Source: Phytophthora sp. 'mugwort' (Eukaryota; Oomycota; Peronosporomycetes; Peronosporales; Peronosporaceae). Taken from it: a stretch of DNA of 64,000 nt. A program made the translations under genes and the position numbers. The first letter of the stretch is position 1. Each line of letters starts with the position of its first letter. The DNA lies in the NCBI GenBank assembly GCA_033558025.1, contig JAUCEF010000018.1, positions 2,790,001 through 2,854,000 on the forward strand, given 5' to 3'. Shown piece after piece: positions 1-13,719 of the stretch. The notes beneath the pieces were generated by a model. It saw nothing but the letters and a program-made list of their open reading frames with translations, did not search any database and was not told the origin of the DNA.

Positions 1-3000
1 CATATACGACGCAAGAAGGTGGCTGCGTTTCAGCGGCCACGACCGGGGCTGTTCGAGCAGGAAATCGCTGTCAAAATTGTGTGTAGTTATCACGGGGGCA
101 CTGATAATTATGAAGCATTGGGATCGTGCTATGGGTGGGAATGCATTAAAACCGTTGAATAAGCGCTGCTTTGGATCGCCCCGGTTAAGTTACCGCACCT
201 ACACGATACACCCTCCCGCACTTAAATGGATCATAGTCTGCCATCCAAGTTGAAAACACTCCCGCTTAAACCTGAGGAGATAAGTACTTCGAGATGGAAA
301 CCCGCCATGCGTAAATATTTCAGACGTATAGCACACGCTTATGATATGATGTGTATATATAGGTAAATGCGCTTGACTTGGCCGCGCCGTGGATCACTCG
401 AAGAAACAATGATGCGTATGATTTTGGATAAGTTGTTCGGGAATAACACAGTAGTGGTAGTGATCGATCAAGCGACTGTGCCATTATCCATGATGGATTT
501 AAAATAGACCAAGCGAGGTTAGCCAACATTCTCCGTGGTGTCTTCAATGAACGCATCTTGGTTCCGATTAATTGTAGCGGTAACCGCTGGACTACGAGAT
601 TCTGTTGTAGACCCGATGCGCTCAAGTTATTTGGCAAGTGTCGGAGGCGTGGCGCAACGTTTGCTGCCTTTGCTTCTGCGCGAAGAAATGAAGGGTTATC
701 GCATGCGCACGCACGAGTCTACACTAGGTACAAAATCAGATAGCTATAATTGTGGGTGCGCGGTCTTGTGACACTAGAACTATTGTGCGGGGCTGGTCCA
801 TTAGGACAAGTTTTAATATGTACGGCAAGGCCTCCGCTACAGATAACGTGATAAGTGCATTTTTTTTTTTGAATGCATATAATTCTTTTTTAAATGGCTG
901 TTTGAACGTGCTAGTCGCTGTGCCTTGATAGTTAAAGCTGTACCAGGGCTACCTGGTAGTCTAAATAGGTTTATGTTAGCGATATTATACTAGATAAAAT
1001 CAATACAAAAGCGGACGTAGGGCGGTTGAGGAGGCCACGCGGCCTCCATCCGCCTGAACTGCGGGGGACGGCACTTCAAGATTTACGCCGCCCCCCCCCC
1101 CAAGCTCTCATCGCTTCAAGATATAAAAGCTGTTAACTCAGTTATCCGTGTTGTTTGTAAGTGGCAACTTAAACTCGGACTGAATGGAGCTGCCGAGCAC
1201 AATGAAATTTTTATAATGGTGCGGAGGTCGCCATCGTCCTTCGCCAGACGGCTACGTCTTCGGGCTATACCAGACGGGTGCGTATAGTTAGGTCACGCAT
1301 CAATTGATGACATCCCTCTAGCTCTCCCTCCAGTCGGGCTTAGTCGGTGGGGCCGGTCACTAGCTGGTCGCAATAGCCTCGCCACATGTCCCTCAGCCGG
1401 TAGCAGCAACATGTGCCTTGTAATTATAAAAAAGCACTAGACTCTCGGTTGCATGAATGCTACGTACGTAGCAACAGACTAATATGCATTTTAGAGTTCA
1501 CGGGCTTGTGCGATGTCTCAAACTTGAAGCTGGATCCCCTGTAGCGAGGCTGGTATGCCGCATCTGCCTTGCGGCCAATCCGGATTCGATTGACGACAGG
1601 GGTCGGATCCCATTAACCCATCTAATGTATCGCCAAGCACGTCATCGCCAGTCCACGAGCTTTTCCGCGGGCTTTCATGTAGTAGGAATACCAGGCACAA
1701 TTGGCTACAATCACCGCCGAAATCGATGTCGTCGCAGCACGCTTGTTGTCGGTGCTCAGGATATACCTTGTATACATTCTGGCGCCTCCTTAGCCTGCTT
1801 GCCTCGGTCGCGCCATTCATCGACCTGCCGCGCCGCATGCTTCGGTTGTTAGTTGGAGCAGCAGGAACCGTTTAGTAGATAGAACCGGGCTTTCAAAAGT
1901 GTTTCCTTGATACCTATCAGTAGCGTGAAGCGGTAATAATAGGGACATAATATGGGGGCATAAGACGGTGGCGTAACAATTACTGGCGGCACAACAGCAC
2001 GGATGACGGCAGCAGCATGGACGATAACTGCAGTGTGGACGATGATAACAGCTTGGACAAGGACAGTTGGAGGCAGCGCCTGGACGATGACGGGGGTAAG
2101 GAAGATGCAGAGAGCGTAAATAAGGAGCGACAAACAAGACGAAAACGGCGACTAGCAACCATGGATTGAGTCAGGCCTCTGGAAGGGTGCTAGACCGTCG
2201 ATCGGTTACGCCGCCGTAGCAAAAGAGGAGTGGCCCAGATCAAGTCGATATCAGGAAGCAGCCAAGTAGGAGGGACGACAGCAAGCGGCGCAGTGAGAGG
2301 CTGGGCGGCACTGTAGCGGAAGATATAATGGCACCGAAAGGCCGCACGCTCAGATGTAGAGGAACAATAGGAAGCAACCAGGCAGTTCGAGAACAGCTGC
2401 GAATTAGATCGGGCCTACGCGGAAATAACAAACACTAAACTGTTACCCAAGCCGACGCCCTAGTTAGAGCCGATGTAGCGTCGTGTGGAGGCGCGCATAG
2501 GAAGATGGCACTAGGAATGAGAGGGTGACGAAAACGTAGAAAAAGGCATCTAGCTCTCCGAAGTAGACACAGCAGCAGCTTCGAAGCATGGGTCCCAGTC
2601 GTGTGTAGGGAGGGATACGGGTGTCTGCTGCTCCGTTGGTCGAGAGGAGCAAGTGCAGCCTGCCCAGCAGGCGCTAAGCAAGTCAAGAGAGGATCGTTTA
2701 GCACCCGTGATAACGCATGCGGCTACGCCTTGAAGAAGGAGGAGTCGATAACGAGGGCAATGAAGAGGTGGAATTTACCAGCACGGTCAGACGGGCATGA
2801 GGGGACGACAGTACGGACGACGGCAATATCACCAGCAACGGCGAAGAGGAAGGGGGTCCTGGCTGCGACGTGACTCGAGACCGGGGCGTCTATCCGTGCC
2901 CGGATGTCGACAAGCTGATGGCGCACGACAGCCACCAGAACAACCGTTAAACCCGAGAATGACGAAGGTGGCTACAGCAATCGTAATACCGAGCTGGAAT

Positions 3001-6000
3001 CCATGAATTGGTGTGGCGCGATAACCCGCAGGGCTGCAACGCGCAACGACGAAGTGGTTCATGATGCAGCCATCTGCGGCAGCCGCACCACTAGCAACCT
3101 GGCTAAATCCGGCGGAAGCGTCACGTCTCGACGCCACAAACGCAAGAAGTTGGGGGTCGACTACTTTCACGGACGGCCGGCGGGTCGGTCGAAGCTTGGC
3201 TGGCGACAGTGCCGCAAATAATGATAAGGTGTAGGGGTTTCATTAGGTGTTAAGAGGAAGGTTGGCATGCGTAACTTTGGCGCGCTTTCACTACTACCTG
3301 CCAAGACCTCACAACAATTTCTACCATCTACTCTTCAAGCCACCTCCGACCAGCCGTCATGTTCCCCGATACCGCACAGTCCTGGCCATCCCCCACACCA
3401 AGTTGGCCGTCGTGCAGCATCTTGCGCAGCGCTCGATCGACTGCGACCTGCGCGCAGCAGCATTGCTGCAGCTGCTGCGGAAACCGCCACACCGTTTCCA
3501 AGATGTGGTAGCAGCGCCACGAATTTCCTGCTCTGCTGGAAGAGCGGCACTGGTAGTCGGCGCCACCCAAGTACCTCACAGGCGAGAAAGTGTTAAAGTG
3601 TTTGCGCGATGTCTCTTTCTCCAAGTACAAATCCACAAGTCGGTGCTGAACTACTTAAAGCGCAGCGTTTTCCGAAGGCAAGTTGTGTGGGTCTGACCGA
3701 CGCTTTCCGTTGCACACAAGGTCCGAAGAAAAGGATGTCCTGGGTGCTGGCGACGTAGAGGTCCATATCTGTACGTATGCTGTTGATTTTGTTTGCACTA
3801 GTTGATAATAATTCGGCTGACTTGATAATATTTTAGGTAATTCAAATTTGCTAGGATTTAATATGTTTCGAGTTTATCACATGTAGAACAACATGTATAG
3901 TGATGAGAAACAGTTCAATTTATACAAGATTAACACCTAGTTCTATCTAGTGAAACATGAGGGTCCACCGTTCCGGCCGTGTCTCAACAAAAAGAATATT
4001 CAGGAGGTTTGTTTTGGCTGCAGTAGCCAGACCTAGATACGACTTTAGCAAGAGACTTTACTTGACGGGAAAATAGGAATCTGGCATATTGTAAAAAGCA
4101 CTGGCCCAATGGGGCTCAAAGAACTAAACCGAAGGAACTCCGATAACAAAGAACGTATCCATTACTCGCAAAGTATACACGAACACGCTCCGTAACAAGG
4201 TGATTCTCGCCACCCGTAAGAAATGACCCGGTACGTTCAAATTGAAGCTTCTATGTTGCTACAATGTTGCTACTATGTTACACTATGAGCTCGTGCTTTA
4301 TCATGTTGCTGGATATTGATCTAACGTTGCAGGTAGGAAGTCGACAGCAGCAGGACAACGTAGGGTCCCACGTACAGGAAGACACCACGGATTTGCTGAG
4401 GCTAGACAAGAGGGAGGCGGAGAGATCCTAATGGTCGGTCGGCTGCCTCATTCGCCAGATATGAACGTATTAGACCTGGGCTTCTTCATTATCTGCAGCC
4501 GTAACAAACGCCCATCTTCGACGCGGATGACCTTGTTGCAGCTGTAGCGGCTGTATTTACTATGGTAGGCTACCATACATTTGACAAGTGTTTTCTTACG
4601 CCACAAAAAGTGATATGCAATGTAATTGCGCGCAAGGGAGACAACGGCTACAGTATCTCTCGTTCGCAAGTATCACGTTCGCAACGGCGTTTATCCGACA
4701 GCGTTGCCGTCGAAACTAGTGTAGTTGCAAATGGCGTCAAGCACTTAAACGAATCGCAGTAGGATTTTGTCGCGAATTAAGTCAATAAATCGTCGCTTAA
4801 TCATTATTGTGCGCTGATTGGATATGTAATAATAATACGGTCAGTTTTAACCCTTCCGCGGTAAAGACCATTTTCCAATGATTTTGTTAAGTACGATTTC
4901 GTTTTGCTATGTGCGTATATTTTATGCTTAACATTTATTGTGGAAACCGACCAATATGTCCAGCTCGGTCAGGCCATTTTCGATGGGTTGAAAACATACT
5001 AAAACAGTGTAGGAGAAAATTAAATCTGAGTTCTGGATGTAAAACGTCCATTGTGCAAATCTAAAGCATAGGACAGCACTAGCTTTTATAGCTCCGCTAT
5101 TAAAATAGCCTTACCCAGATCGAGTCTCGAATGCGCAAATAGTTCTGAGACTGCGCCCCAAATGAAGACATTTTTTTTTTTTTTTTTTTCATCCCTAACA
5201 GACTTGTGATGCATACGTATTCATTTTAAGCTTTTTCAATCGTAATACGTATATTTATCCCTTGTTTAATGATAATAGCGACATCGTTTATATATAGAGA
5301 GGGATGACCTCGAATGTCCAGTGCTAAATGGGCATTCGAAGCGATTTGACGCTAAATCGACGGCAACATGTGACATATGAACAGGGTTGGGATACAACAT
5401 ATCGGACTGACGTTCTGTTTATATATAATAAATGGGCTACGTTGTATATAGAGCCTAAAGCGGCTATAAAGCGGCCGATTTGCAAAAAACGGACATATCA
5501 TGTGACGTTCACAATACAATAAAGAATTGAGGAAGATCTGAAATTAGTAATGTAATTTGTTAAAACTGATTTTGTTTAGACTCTTTAACCCTACAGCTAC
5601 CCCGCCTGCGGTAAGACCTCTACCAGATCGTATCGATAGATACCATTGAATAAATGTTTTAGCACCGCCGCTGAATACTAGAGCATCATCCAACGCGATA
5701 TTACGTTTCCTAACCGCTGATATAAGATTGATACATTTTTCTCCCCCACGCACGCGTAAAAGCTCCGCTACGCTCGCAATGAGCCTAGAACCGCAAGTCG
5801 AGGACCTAACAGTGATTAGTTATTAGGATGTGGATGACGAATTCGACAGGGGGGCACTGCTTCGGAGGACGCACGGCCAGACCCCAATCGGGAGCTTTGA
5901 GATGGAGGGAGTGCAGTCGTTGTTCTCGTGCCAGACCAAACCACCGGGACTGGTGAAAATGGCGCTAGCCCGAGGCTAGAAACGACGCGTGTGGTACCGG

Positions 6001-8539
6001 TGAAACCTTCACCAACCCGCCGTATAACCGACCCTTGTCGCGTGGCCGCGGATTGCATTGCTTTACTTTGAAACGACAGCAGCCTTCACGTGGTATTTGC
6101 ATACGAAGTGGCTAAGGCATACGAAAAGAACGGTGTGTTCAATGATCGGCTACGGAAGTGACGTCATACGTGTTAGTCTGCGACGGGCTGCCAAATATCG
6201 TCGAGAGCAAATATATAGGCCAGGAAATCGCGATGGCATCTGCCCATGAACGAGATTGCCCAGTTCTGTCCGAGCGTCGATTTCGGGATATGAGCACACT
6301 TGTTGAGACAATACCAAGAAACCGCTTTCAGCATATTCACGGTGAAATAACCTTCCATTCTCCCGAGCATCCATCGTTTGATAAAGAGCGTGGCTCGCAT
6401 TGGCGCTGTCGAGGCATGATGGAGCTTTTTTAGAAGCAGTTTGCAGGATTTTGTGTCCCCGTTGAAGTTAACAGCATTACCAAAATGAAAGTGAGGACAC
6501 CAGCGCGAACGAAGCAAAGACGTTCGTGCCCTCTAAACCTGACACGTATGGAGTTCGGTTTTATGTGTAGCGGAGCGCTCGCTTCGGGGCAACCAGTCGG
6601 GTTACACCTTGTCCTCTAGGCTGATAAGCGCTACCCCACTTTGATGCTGCGGAGGGCCCAACACAACGCATTGCAAGCTCGCGATGTGACTCGGCAACGA
6701 CTATGTAGACTGCAATGGCTGGACATCCAACGCGAGCGTTGCACATCCCTGCCGGGATCGACTAAGAGTATCCGATAATTTCTGCACCTGACATACGTTT
6801 GCTCAAGTGCTGTTGAAATTCAAACTGTAATATGCACTTGCTGGGGACGGTGCGAATCAATTTTGTTGATAGGTGGCATAAACATGCCGTTTCTGCAGCT
6901 GTGGTACGTGTAAACGAGGACATGCAAGTAGAATGGGAGCTGATAGCCGCGGTTTATCCAGAAGCTGGATGGGTGTAAAGCAGAAAGCTCAGCGAAGAAT
7001 AACATGGCTAAGCGAACATACGAGCCGCCAATTGTTCAAGCCGAGTGCACTGGAAATATTACTAAACGGGAGCAACATGTCGGTCTGTGTGTCTGTATTT
7101 TAGACTGGCAGCTCTCCTTGTTTATTTATCGTCTTGCTTGCTAAGCAATTTCATTGGAATTGTAAAGTTGTCATATTCTACACCAATGACTAAAAAACCC
7201 TCCCCCCGCCCTTCCACGTTCGCGTTGCCTCCGCGTCGTCAGAAGCCATATTTTGCTGTCACGGAACTTATCCAATTCAACGTTACACTGAAAACATATG
7301 CTGTATCGCAAAGTGTTCATGGTGCCAACACTGACCGCTGCATACAATCTGGGTATGAATCCTGTCGACCAAGTTAATCGACTACAAATTACTTACTTAT
7401 CTATTTGTCGACTTGAAAAGGGTTTGGACATGGCGGCGTTCATGAACCTCGCTATTAGTATTACTACTACGCAAAAGTAATGCTCAAACCGTCCAGACAA
7501 GTGCAGCAAAACGGGTATCATTACGAAATTCAAACGTTGTATTACATACGTCTTTATCGACAATGAGAAGCAAAACAAACGCCAGACAATTGCAGCAAGA
7601 GGCGCAGACGGGAGATACTGGATGGAATTGTTGGGGTGGACACATCGCTGAACATGCTAACGCCAAATTTCACCGATCACAGCAATGGCAAGTTGGTTTG
7701 TCACCTCTGTAGCCTACGTAACGTCAACAAGAAGGTGCAATACAGGTGCACAAAGTGTGACTCTGGAGGCACTCCTCCGAGCATCCGCAGACAAATCCGT
7801 GGTCTTTGTTGGCAAGACGAAGAACACAACAATCAAACAAGTTAGCATCTCAACCTTCCAGAACCTAATAATAAATACACGTCACTCATCCTTTTGGAGA
7901 GCCCGGTCAGTACACCTTGAGCTTTTTGGAGACGCAGAGAGGAACTGGTTCACGGATATTGCCCGCCTTTTGGTAGAGACATATGTGACTCAGTATCTGG
8001 CGCAGCACGCGATTCTGGCGCTTGCCCCTAGCAGCTTGCGCGGAAGTCTTCCTGCTACCAGCCAGAGCTCTTCCTTATAGCGAAATCATTCACAAGGTGC
8101 GAAGCTTTAAGTTTATCGAAGTGGCGTTCGCTTCTACCATATCGCGATAAAACTCGTTTTTGTTAGGGAGGTTGATTCATTTGAAAGCTATGTGTGCCTT
8201 CCACAGTCTAAGGTGTGGTGGAATATCGCTAAATCTTAACGAAATAAATCTCGTTTCTCACAAGCTATTTATCTTCTGAAGCCGACCTCGTATGAGCACG
8301 CACGGCACCTTGCGCTTTTAAACGTGTCGCCTATTTTTAAAAAGGTCGCGCACCTCGTTTTGGGTAGGGTAGACCATATCAAACCGGTAGGTTCATAAGT
8401 TGTGAAAGGAGAGCAGAACCAAGTACCAAACGCTGATATATTCATGTTTATTACGTTAATTCATTAGAATGCGCATATCCATCGTCGACACAATACGTGT
8501 ATGGCACCAACCGTTCCGAACGGTCTACATATATACATT
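1..8539. other. Gene-poor stretch, no supported gene
   Basis: I find no reading frame here with recognisable domain content. Open frames are short, overlap on both strands and lack conserved motifs. Visible landmarks are an A/T run near 860, a C run near 1090-1100 and a long T run near 5170-5190. Low-complexity purine-rich sequence lies near 2000-2900. The region is probably decayed intergenic or repeat DNA. One weak cysteine cluster near 7690-7771 is listed separately. Confidence 0.5.
7636..7845 (+). pseudogene. Possible transposase tail with zinc-knuckle-like cysteines
   Basis: A short frame carries two Cys-x2-Cys pairs about 12 residues apart (reading LVCHLC ... RCTKC, around 7696-7771). 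This spacing resembles the cysteine-rich C-terminal end of PiggyBac-like transposases, where such pairs bind zinc. Nothing upstream looks like a catalytic DDD domain, and the frame closes soon after. It could equally be chance. The identification is weak. Confidence 0.2.
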
Positions 8540-9310
8540 TCCTCTACCCTTCAGATAACCACTTCATAGCAGTGTAAATATCAAGAGTTGAGTACGGAAT
8601 GCTGCTGTAGAACATGTCGAGCTCCGCGGCCTGATTATTGTTTGGTACTGATTGTTTAGAGACTTGATGATACCTTGGTCCATCGGCTGGAAGGCAGCTG
8701 TTGTGTCCGGCGGAAGCTTGCGGATCACCGCATTGGAACGCGGGACAGGCTCGTAGGTATGGACGACACATTGTCGACGAGAAAGCAGTATGTGTCGCTG
8801 TTGCAGCTGATCCGTTAGTTTAACTCCGTAAGCAATTCACAGTACTTTGCCATATTCATCCAAGCTTAAGCAGTATTTATGTAGGTAACCCCGATCTCAG
8901 CGAATAAATTACGATTCTTCGAAGGGCGCGGCACCTTTGCGTTTCCAATGAAGTGCAGCGGAACCGTTCGATGCCGTCGGCGTTGGTTGCCATACATACT
9001 GCGAGCCTCTCGGCTCTCTTCTGTACCAAAATATCGTCTCGTCCGTATTATAGAGGTCTCGAATGTGATAGTCTGCGACTGCGGTTTGAAATGGCTTTGT
9101 CCCTTCCTCCACCGATTCCTGTTCAGCGATCCGCCCTCGCCATGAACCTTAGCCCGGTGTGCTTCTGAAACCGGTACAACCCTACGACTCGGCGAACTGC
9201 CGCTGGGTAACTGCACGCCCTCACGCGACTCAATTTTCAGCACGGTGCAGTCTGTGATGGTGATGTTATCGTGCCAGGCCTTGTACTGAGAGATTCCGCG
9301 CATGATGTTG
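8540..9310 (-). pseudogene. Decayed pogo/Tigger-type (DDE_1) transposase
   Basis: Read on the minus strand, 9112-8909 contains DLYNTDETIFWYRREPRG, the usual 'YN-x-DET-x-x-(F/Y)YR' block around the first catalytic Asp of pogo/Tigger/jerky transposases. Farther on, near 8800-8750, a different frame reads FLVDNVSS, fitting the second catalytic Asp (normally LLLDN). Near 8710-8660 comes LPPDTTAAFQPMDQGIIKS, the hallmark block around the third acidic residue. The three blocks lie in the right order but in different frames, so several indels have accumulated. No terminal repeats were found. The element is dead; the family is fairly certain, the boundaries are not. Confidence 0.75.
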
Positions 9311-10430
9311 TCGTCTTATGCACGTAGTGCGAACGGACTGTGATGATTTCGGTAGTCTGGGCGTCCGCCTAGTCCGCCAAGTCCACCGACCTCTTTATAA
9401 AAATCCTTGAACAATAGTGCGTTTGACAGCAAAGGATGCTTGGTGGATCAATCCGCGAGCTTCAAGTGAGACAGCGACGGCTCCCTTAGACTTTTCGCTC
9501 AGATTATGCTTTCGGCGAGACCCAACGTAGTATAGGCGGATGGGCGACGTCCCATGATGGTTTGAATTGAAAATGAAAATATCCGTTGTATTGGAGGCCT
9601 TCGCGCCAAGATTTGAAAGCAGATCGCTGATGCGTGCCATCCCTCCTCCAGGAGGAGGAAACCATTAATGTTAATCGTGGTGACGGTGGTGTGCAAGCTG
9701 ACCATCGCTTCGTTGCGCAACCAAAGTACATCATCACTAGGTCTTGCAGATTATGGAGAGGTACCCGTGCCGAAAATGAGATGCGCGATTGTAACATATC
9801 GACGTTGTTTGGGCCATATTATCGGAGTTGTCATATTGTGCTTTTCGGTCAAATTGGGTGGTCCGGGCGATTTGGCGAACCGTCCAGCAATCTTCGGAGT
9901 GAACTGATTGCCCAAAACTCCAACTGCAACTTTCTGCTCAGCCCCTCTCGCGGAAGCGACCACCAAGGCGCCACCATCAGTGCCCACATGCCACCAAGGT
10001 ACATTGGCACGTATATATGCTAGATGAGTGTACTGTCTAGTGCTAGCTCACCTAGATGTGTGCTCGCGCAACGCGAACCAGGTACACCAACGGCGCAAGC
10101 ATTGCGGCGTTGCTTACGTCCGTACCGCAGCTGGAAGCGGCACTCAAGCTGTCGGTGATCTACCTGCTACGCGAGTTGCCTTAACCGAGTAGGCGCAGTT
10201 AGTGCATATACGTGTGGAAGCAAGTCCAAACGTAGCTGTCGATCTAGTGTACGACTGAGTGGCGAAGTACGGAGGGTGTCTGAGAGAGAATTTATTCCAA
10301 ATGGACTGCTCTCTATGGTACTAATTCGTGCTTTGATTTCGTATGTAGATGGGTAGCGCATGATCATGGAAGCAGTCCTGGCAAAACATCACGCTCACCC
10401 TAATACGGTACCTACGGTTATTACAACCTC
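9311..10430. other. No supported gene
   Basis: Overlapping short frames on both strands, none with a recognisable domain. Sequence upstream of the pogo remnant (9311-9990) could include its N-terminal part, but I could not recognise a DNA-binding helix-turn-helix in it. Confidence 0.4.
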
Positions 10431-11400
10431 GGATACACGCGAAAGGAGCTTTCTCAACCATTACCAGAAGTCTGACATCCCGATCAGTAAACTGGATTCG
10501 AGTCTACGAAACCACCGGAACGTTTGAACGGGCAAATAATACAAAAGCCGGAAAGTTTACCTCTGCTAACAAGCAATGGCTATGCTTGTACTATGCCGAG
10601 CGACCGCTATCATATTTAGACGAAGCCCAGACCGCTTTCCAACAAGGACACCACATCAAAATTTCAAGGTCATCTGTCTGGCGAATTATACATGATTGTG
10701 GGTTGACGTGGAGAGTACTTGAGCGCCGCGCAATGCACATCAACGAGCGTGATATCTTTTGCTTTTTGGGCGAATAAAGCAAGATTGACTGGAGTTACCA
10801 CAACCTTGTCTTCCTAGATGAGGTGTCTTTTGACAACAGGGGAATGACAAGGAAGCGTGGATATTTTCTCAAAGGGCAAAAGCTTACAATTCGTGGCGAT
10901 TTCCAACGCAACCAAGGTTTTTCAATGTTGGCTTTCATCGGGGTGCTATGGTTGATAGCTATCACGACACGCAAGAAATATTTAACCAGTTTGAATTTGT
11001 GAAGTGCTGCGAAGACTATGTATATTCAAAGAGAAGCGTCTTTCTCCAGTGCCCTAGTACGCATTCAATGTGGATTGTTGACCGTGTGTCGATCCACAGA
11101 CATCCTGAAATTGTGCATTTCTTACAAAACGTTGGCATTGCGCCCATATTCCTCCCCGCTTACTATCCATTCTTTAATCCCATTGAATTCATTTTGGGTA
11201 CGTAAAGAAGGCATTTCAACGCTATTACGATGAAGCACGTGGCCGAGTTTTATTCCGTTTGCTGTGCAGAGATTTCGTCGCTTTGAAAAGTTTAACATGC
11301 ACGACTATTTGCCCACTGTGGCTGGAAGGAACAAGGACACTTCGATCTCACTGGACACTTGTCAGCCGAAAAATGACACGTTCCATATATATGGAATATG
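10430..11400 (+). pseudogene. Decayed Tc1/mariner (DD34E) transposase
   Basis: A frame ending at 10777 carries the helix-turn-helix part (SRSSVWRIIHDCGLTWR). After a stop, about 10800-10990 reads NLVFLDEVSFDNRG with the first catalytic Asp. The next frame (10948-11205) holds WIVDRVSIHRHPEIVHFL and FLPAYYPFFNPIE, the second Asp and the Glu, 34 residues apart. That spacing is the Tc1-type DD34E signature. At least two frame changes and several substitutions (Asn after the second Asp is now Arg) show the gene is dead. No inverted repeats were recognised. It is unlike the better-preserved element at 53.9 kb, whose spacing is 38. Confidence 0.78.
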
Positions 11401-11474
11401 CCAAACGTAGACGATGAAAGTCTTGGATTTGACGAGAGAGAGTTGTAATCGTAGCTAGAAGGACAGTTATCCTA

Positions 11475-12240
11475 CTATTGGTGTTCAGTGTCGCTCAGGT
11501 CCTCCATTCGAGACAGCGGATCAATGACCTCGTCGGCTGCTGGAGGCATGAGATCAGGAATAAACACCTGGATGATACGTTTACGTGAGTTCAGATTGCC
11601 TTTGTGGCCATCCAGCGTGCGCCAAATATCTCCGATTTCATTGCGAAAGTTTTCATCCGTGAGTGAATCACTCATACATTTGAGCGCCAAGTCAGCTGAG
11701 CGTGTCAGGTTTGTCAGCCGGTCCTCAGTTTCTGATTCGGTGGCTCCAAACGTTAGGACAAGATGCGGTGGCGGAGGCTCTGTCGTTGCAGCCCTCCAAG
11801 TAGAGCGATCCAGGTTACGCATGATGTGGTTGACCCATAGTCTCCATGTCACCTGTCTGTGATTGTTACCTGCTCCAGCGTTCTTGCAGTTCAGCTACAA
11901 CCTCATGAACACAGCTTTCAGCTGCGGTCCCAGCACGGTCAGTTTCAACTGGGCGACTGCAAGCATTCAAGAAATCTTCAGGATCTTGAGCCTTGGAAAT
12001 TCTCAGGCCAGACTCTTATACGAGAAGCTTGACTGTATGTCCGCGGGTCGACACAAGCCACTGGTTCCACAAGTGCTCCGGCTTGGAGCTGTCGACGACG
12101 TGACTGTTGAACTTGAACCGCATAAATTTAGCCCTTTCGGCTTCAGTTGCAGGTTCCATTGGCCATGCATCGTCTGCGTTTGCTGGTCGTCCTTTTACTC
12201 GACTTCTACTGTGTTGTCACAGCTTGTGAGTAATCGCCTG
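11475..12240 (-). pseudogene. Decayed open frame of unknown family
   Basis: The minus strand has a 125-codon frame (11852-11475) with ordinary protein-like composition. Going upstream, frames in the same direction continue to about 12240 with only a few stops. The plus-strand overlap is of similar length but more repetitive in composition. I recognise no domain. The setting among transposon remnants suggests an accessory gene or a captured host fragment. Direction and coding nature are inferences from composition only. Confidence 0.3.
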
Positions 12241-12379
12241 GAACGTCGACCCATTTGCAACAAAGTCATCAAGGTATTGCCAGTAGAATCTCGCTGTCCA
12301 ACCATCGATTTGATGATCGGCAAGCTAGAAGGTGGGCTTGCAAAGGGACGTTACCACAGCCGTCGCTAGCTGCCCTTCC

Positions 12380-13700
12380 TGTATTACTAGATGAGCCACT
12401 ATATGCGTGGTTTTCGCAGGCGGGACTTGACCGAGACGTGTCGATTCATTCGGCGCTGGACGCGGGTGTGTTAGTGCACGAAAGCTCTCTCATGTGGGTG
12501 AAGAATCCCGAGCCGAGTCAGTGGAGTGCGATTTCGCCAGGGTATGGCGAGACGCGCACTCTGCTGCGTTCGGTGCGGCGCTCCTGTGTCATGGGTGCTG
12601 CGCCGCCGACGAAAACCTTTCAAAGTAATATTTTTAAGATTTTCGATCGGTCTGGTGATATAGGTGCGGCGATTGGCCTTGGGCGATTCAACCAATCGCC
12701 CCGACCATTTTGAGTAGATCTCAGAATCGTAAGGTGGGCCAGCAAGTAGATGCTTACTAATCATTTTGGGAATTTTGTGTACAGTATTCCGAAGAACTCA
12801 TTATGCCATTTATGAGAGTGACTAAAACCACAATATAAGAGCCGGTGTGGTGATGACCTGATCCAAGATACGCTTTGGAAAGCAAATACTATTTAACGTT
12901 ATTTGGTTTTCCTGTCAGAGTCTGAGATTCATTCAGAAATCCTCCTCGTTGTGTACAGATTCCAAGCTCCACACCGCCCTCACGCTACCCGTCCGCGTAC
13001 ACGTTACAGGTTCCAAGCTAACACGACGCTGCGCGCTACCCTGCTCGTACAAGTTACGCCTCCTCAAGTAGCCACTCGCAGCCCAATGAGATCCAACAAA
13101 CGTCGGGCGCAACAAGAACCGGACGATGACTCGTCAGCCCCGAGTCGCTAGCAGATTCAGGAATCGGGACATGTCCCACTCGGAGTGTATGTGCGCCAAG
13201 CATCAGCTGCGAGGTATACGAGTCATGGGCACAATTCGAACAAGCTTTCGCAGCATTCAGCAATGCTACAGCGCAGATAAGGTTCTTTTTTTAGAGCTCG
13301 ATTTTGTATGATGGTGTACTAAATTACGTATTAATGCTAGGCCTCCGCAAATCAGAGCTCGACAACCCGTACTACATGTAACAAGCACATCAGAGACATG
13401 TTTGCAGGTAGGATGGCCAAGTACCTGAGGCAAAGCTGTTCCTCGACGAATCGTTTTACTACTACCTCGTCGTGTTCGAATGCATTCATGCGGAAAAGCA
13501 CAGGAACCAGGGTAAAGGAAAACACCCGCACCAGAATGTGCGCACTATGGGCTGAGGCGAGAAGATAATCTCCACAATCAAAACGCATGCTCGTACACAC
13601 GCTAATTTTTGTTATATTTTGTGCCATGTTCGTGTAGATAAACGTGTTGCTACATCGAGAAGGTGAGCACTACTACCAGGTTTCCCTCCACAACACCCAA
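12380..13700. other. No supported gene
   Basis: Short overlapping frames on both strands without conserved motifs. An AT-rich block lies near 12750-12900 and a C/A-rich block near 12960-13100. Nothing regulatory can be supported. Confidence 0.4.
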
Positions 13701-13719
13701 CACAACCATGACATAGGGC

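Noticed and set aside
1484..2162. Overlapping 60-120-codon frames near the left end
   Set aside because: Equally long frames on both strands, low complexity, no motif.
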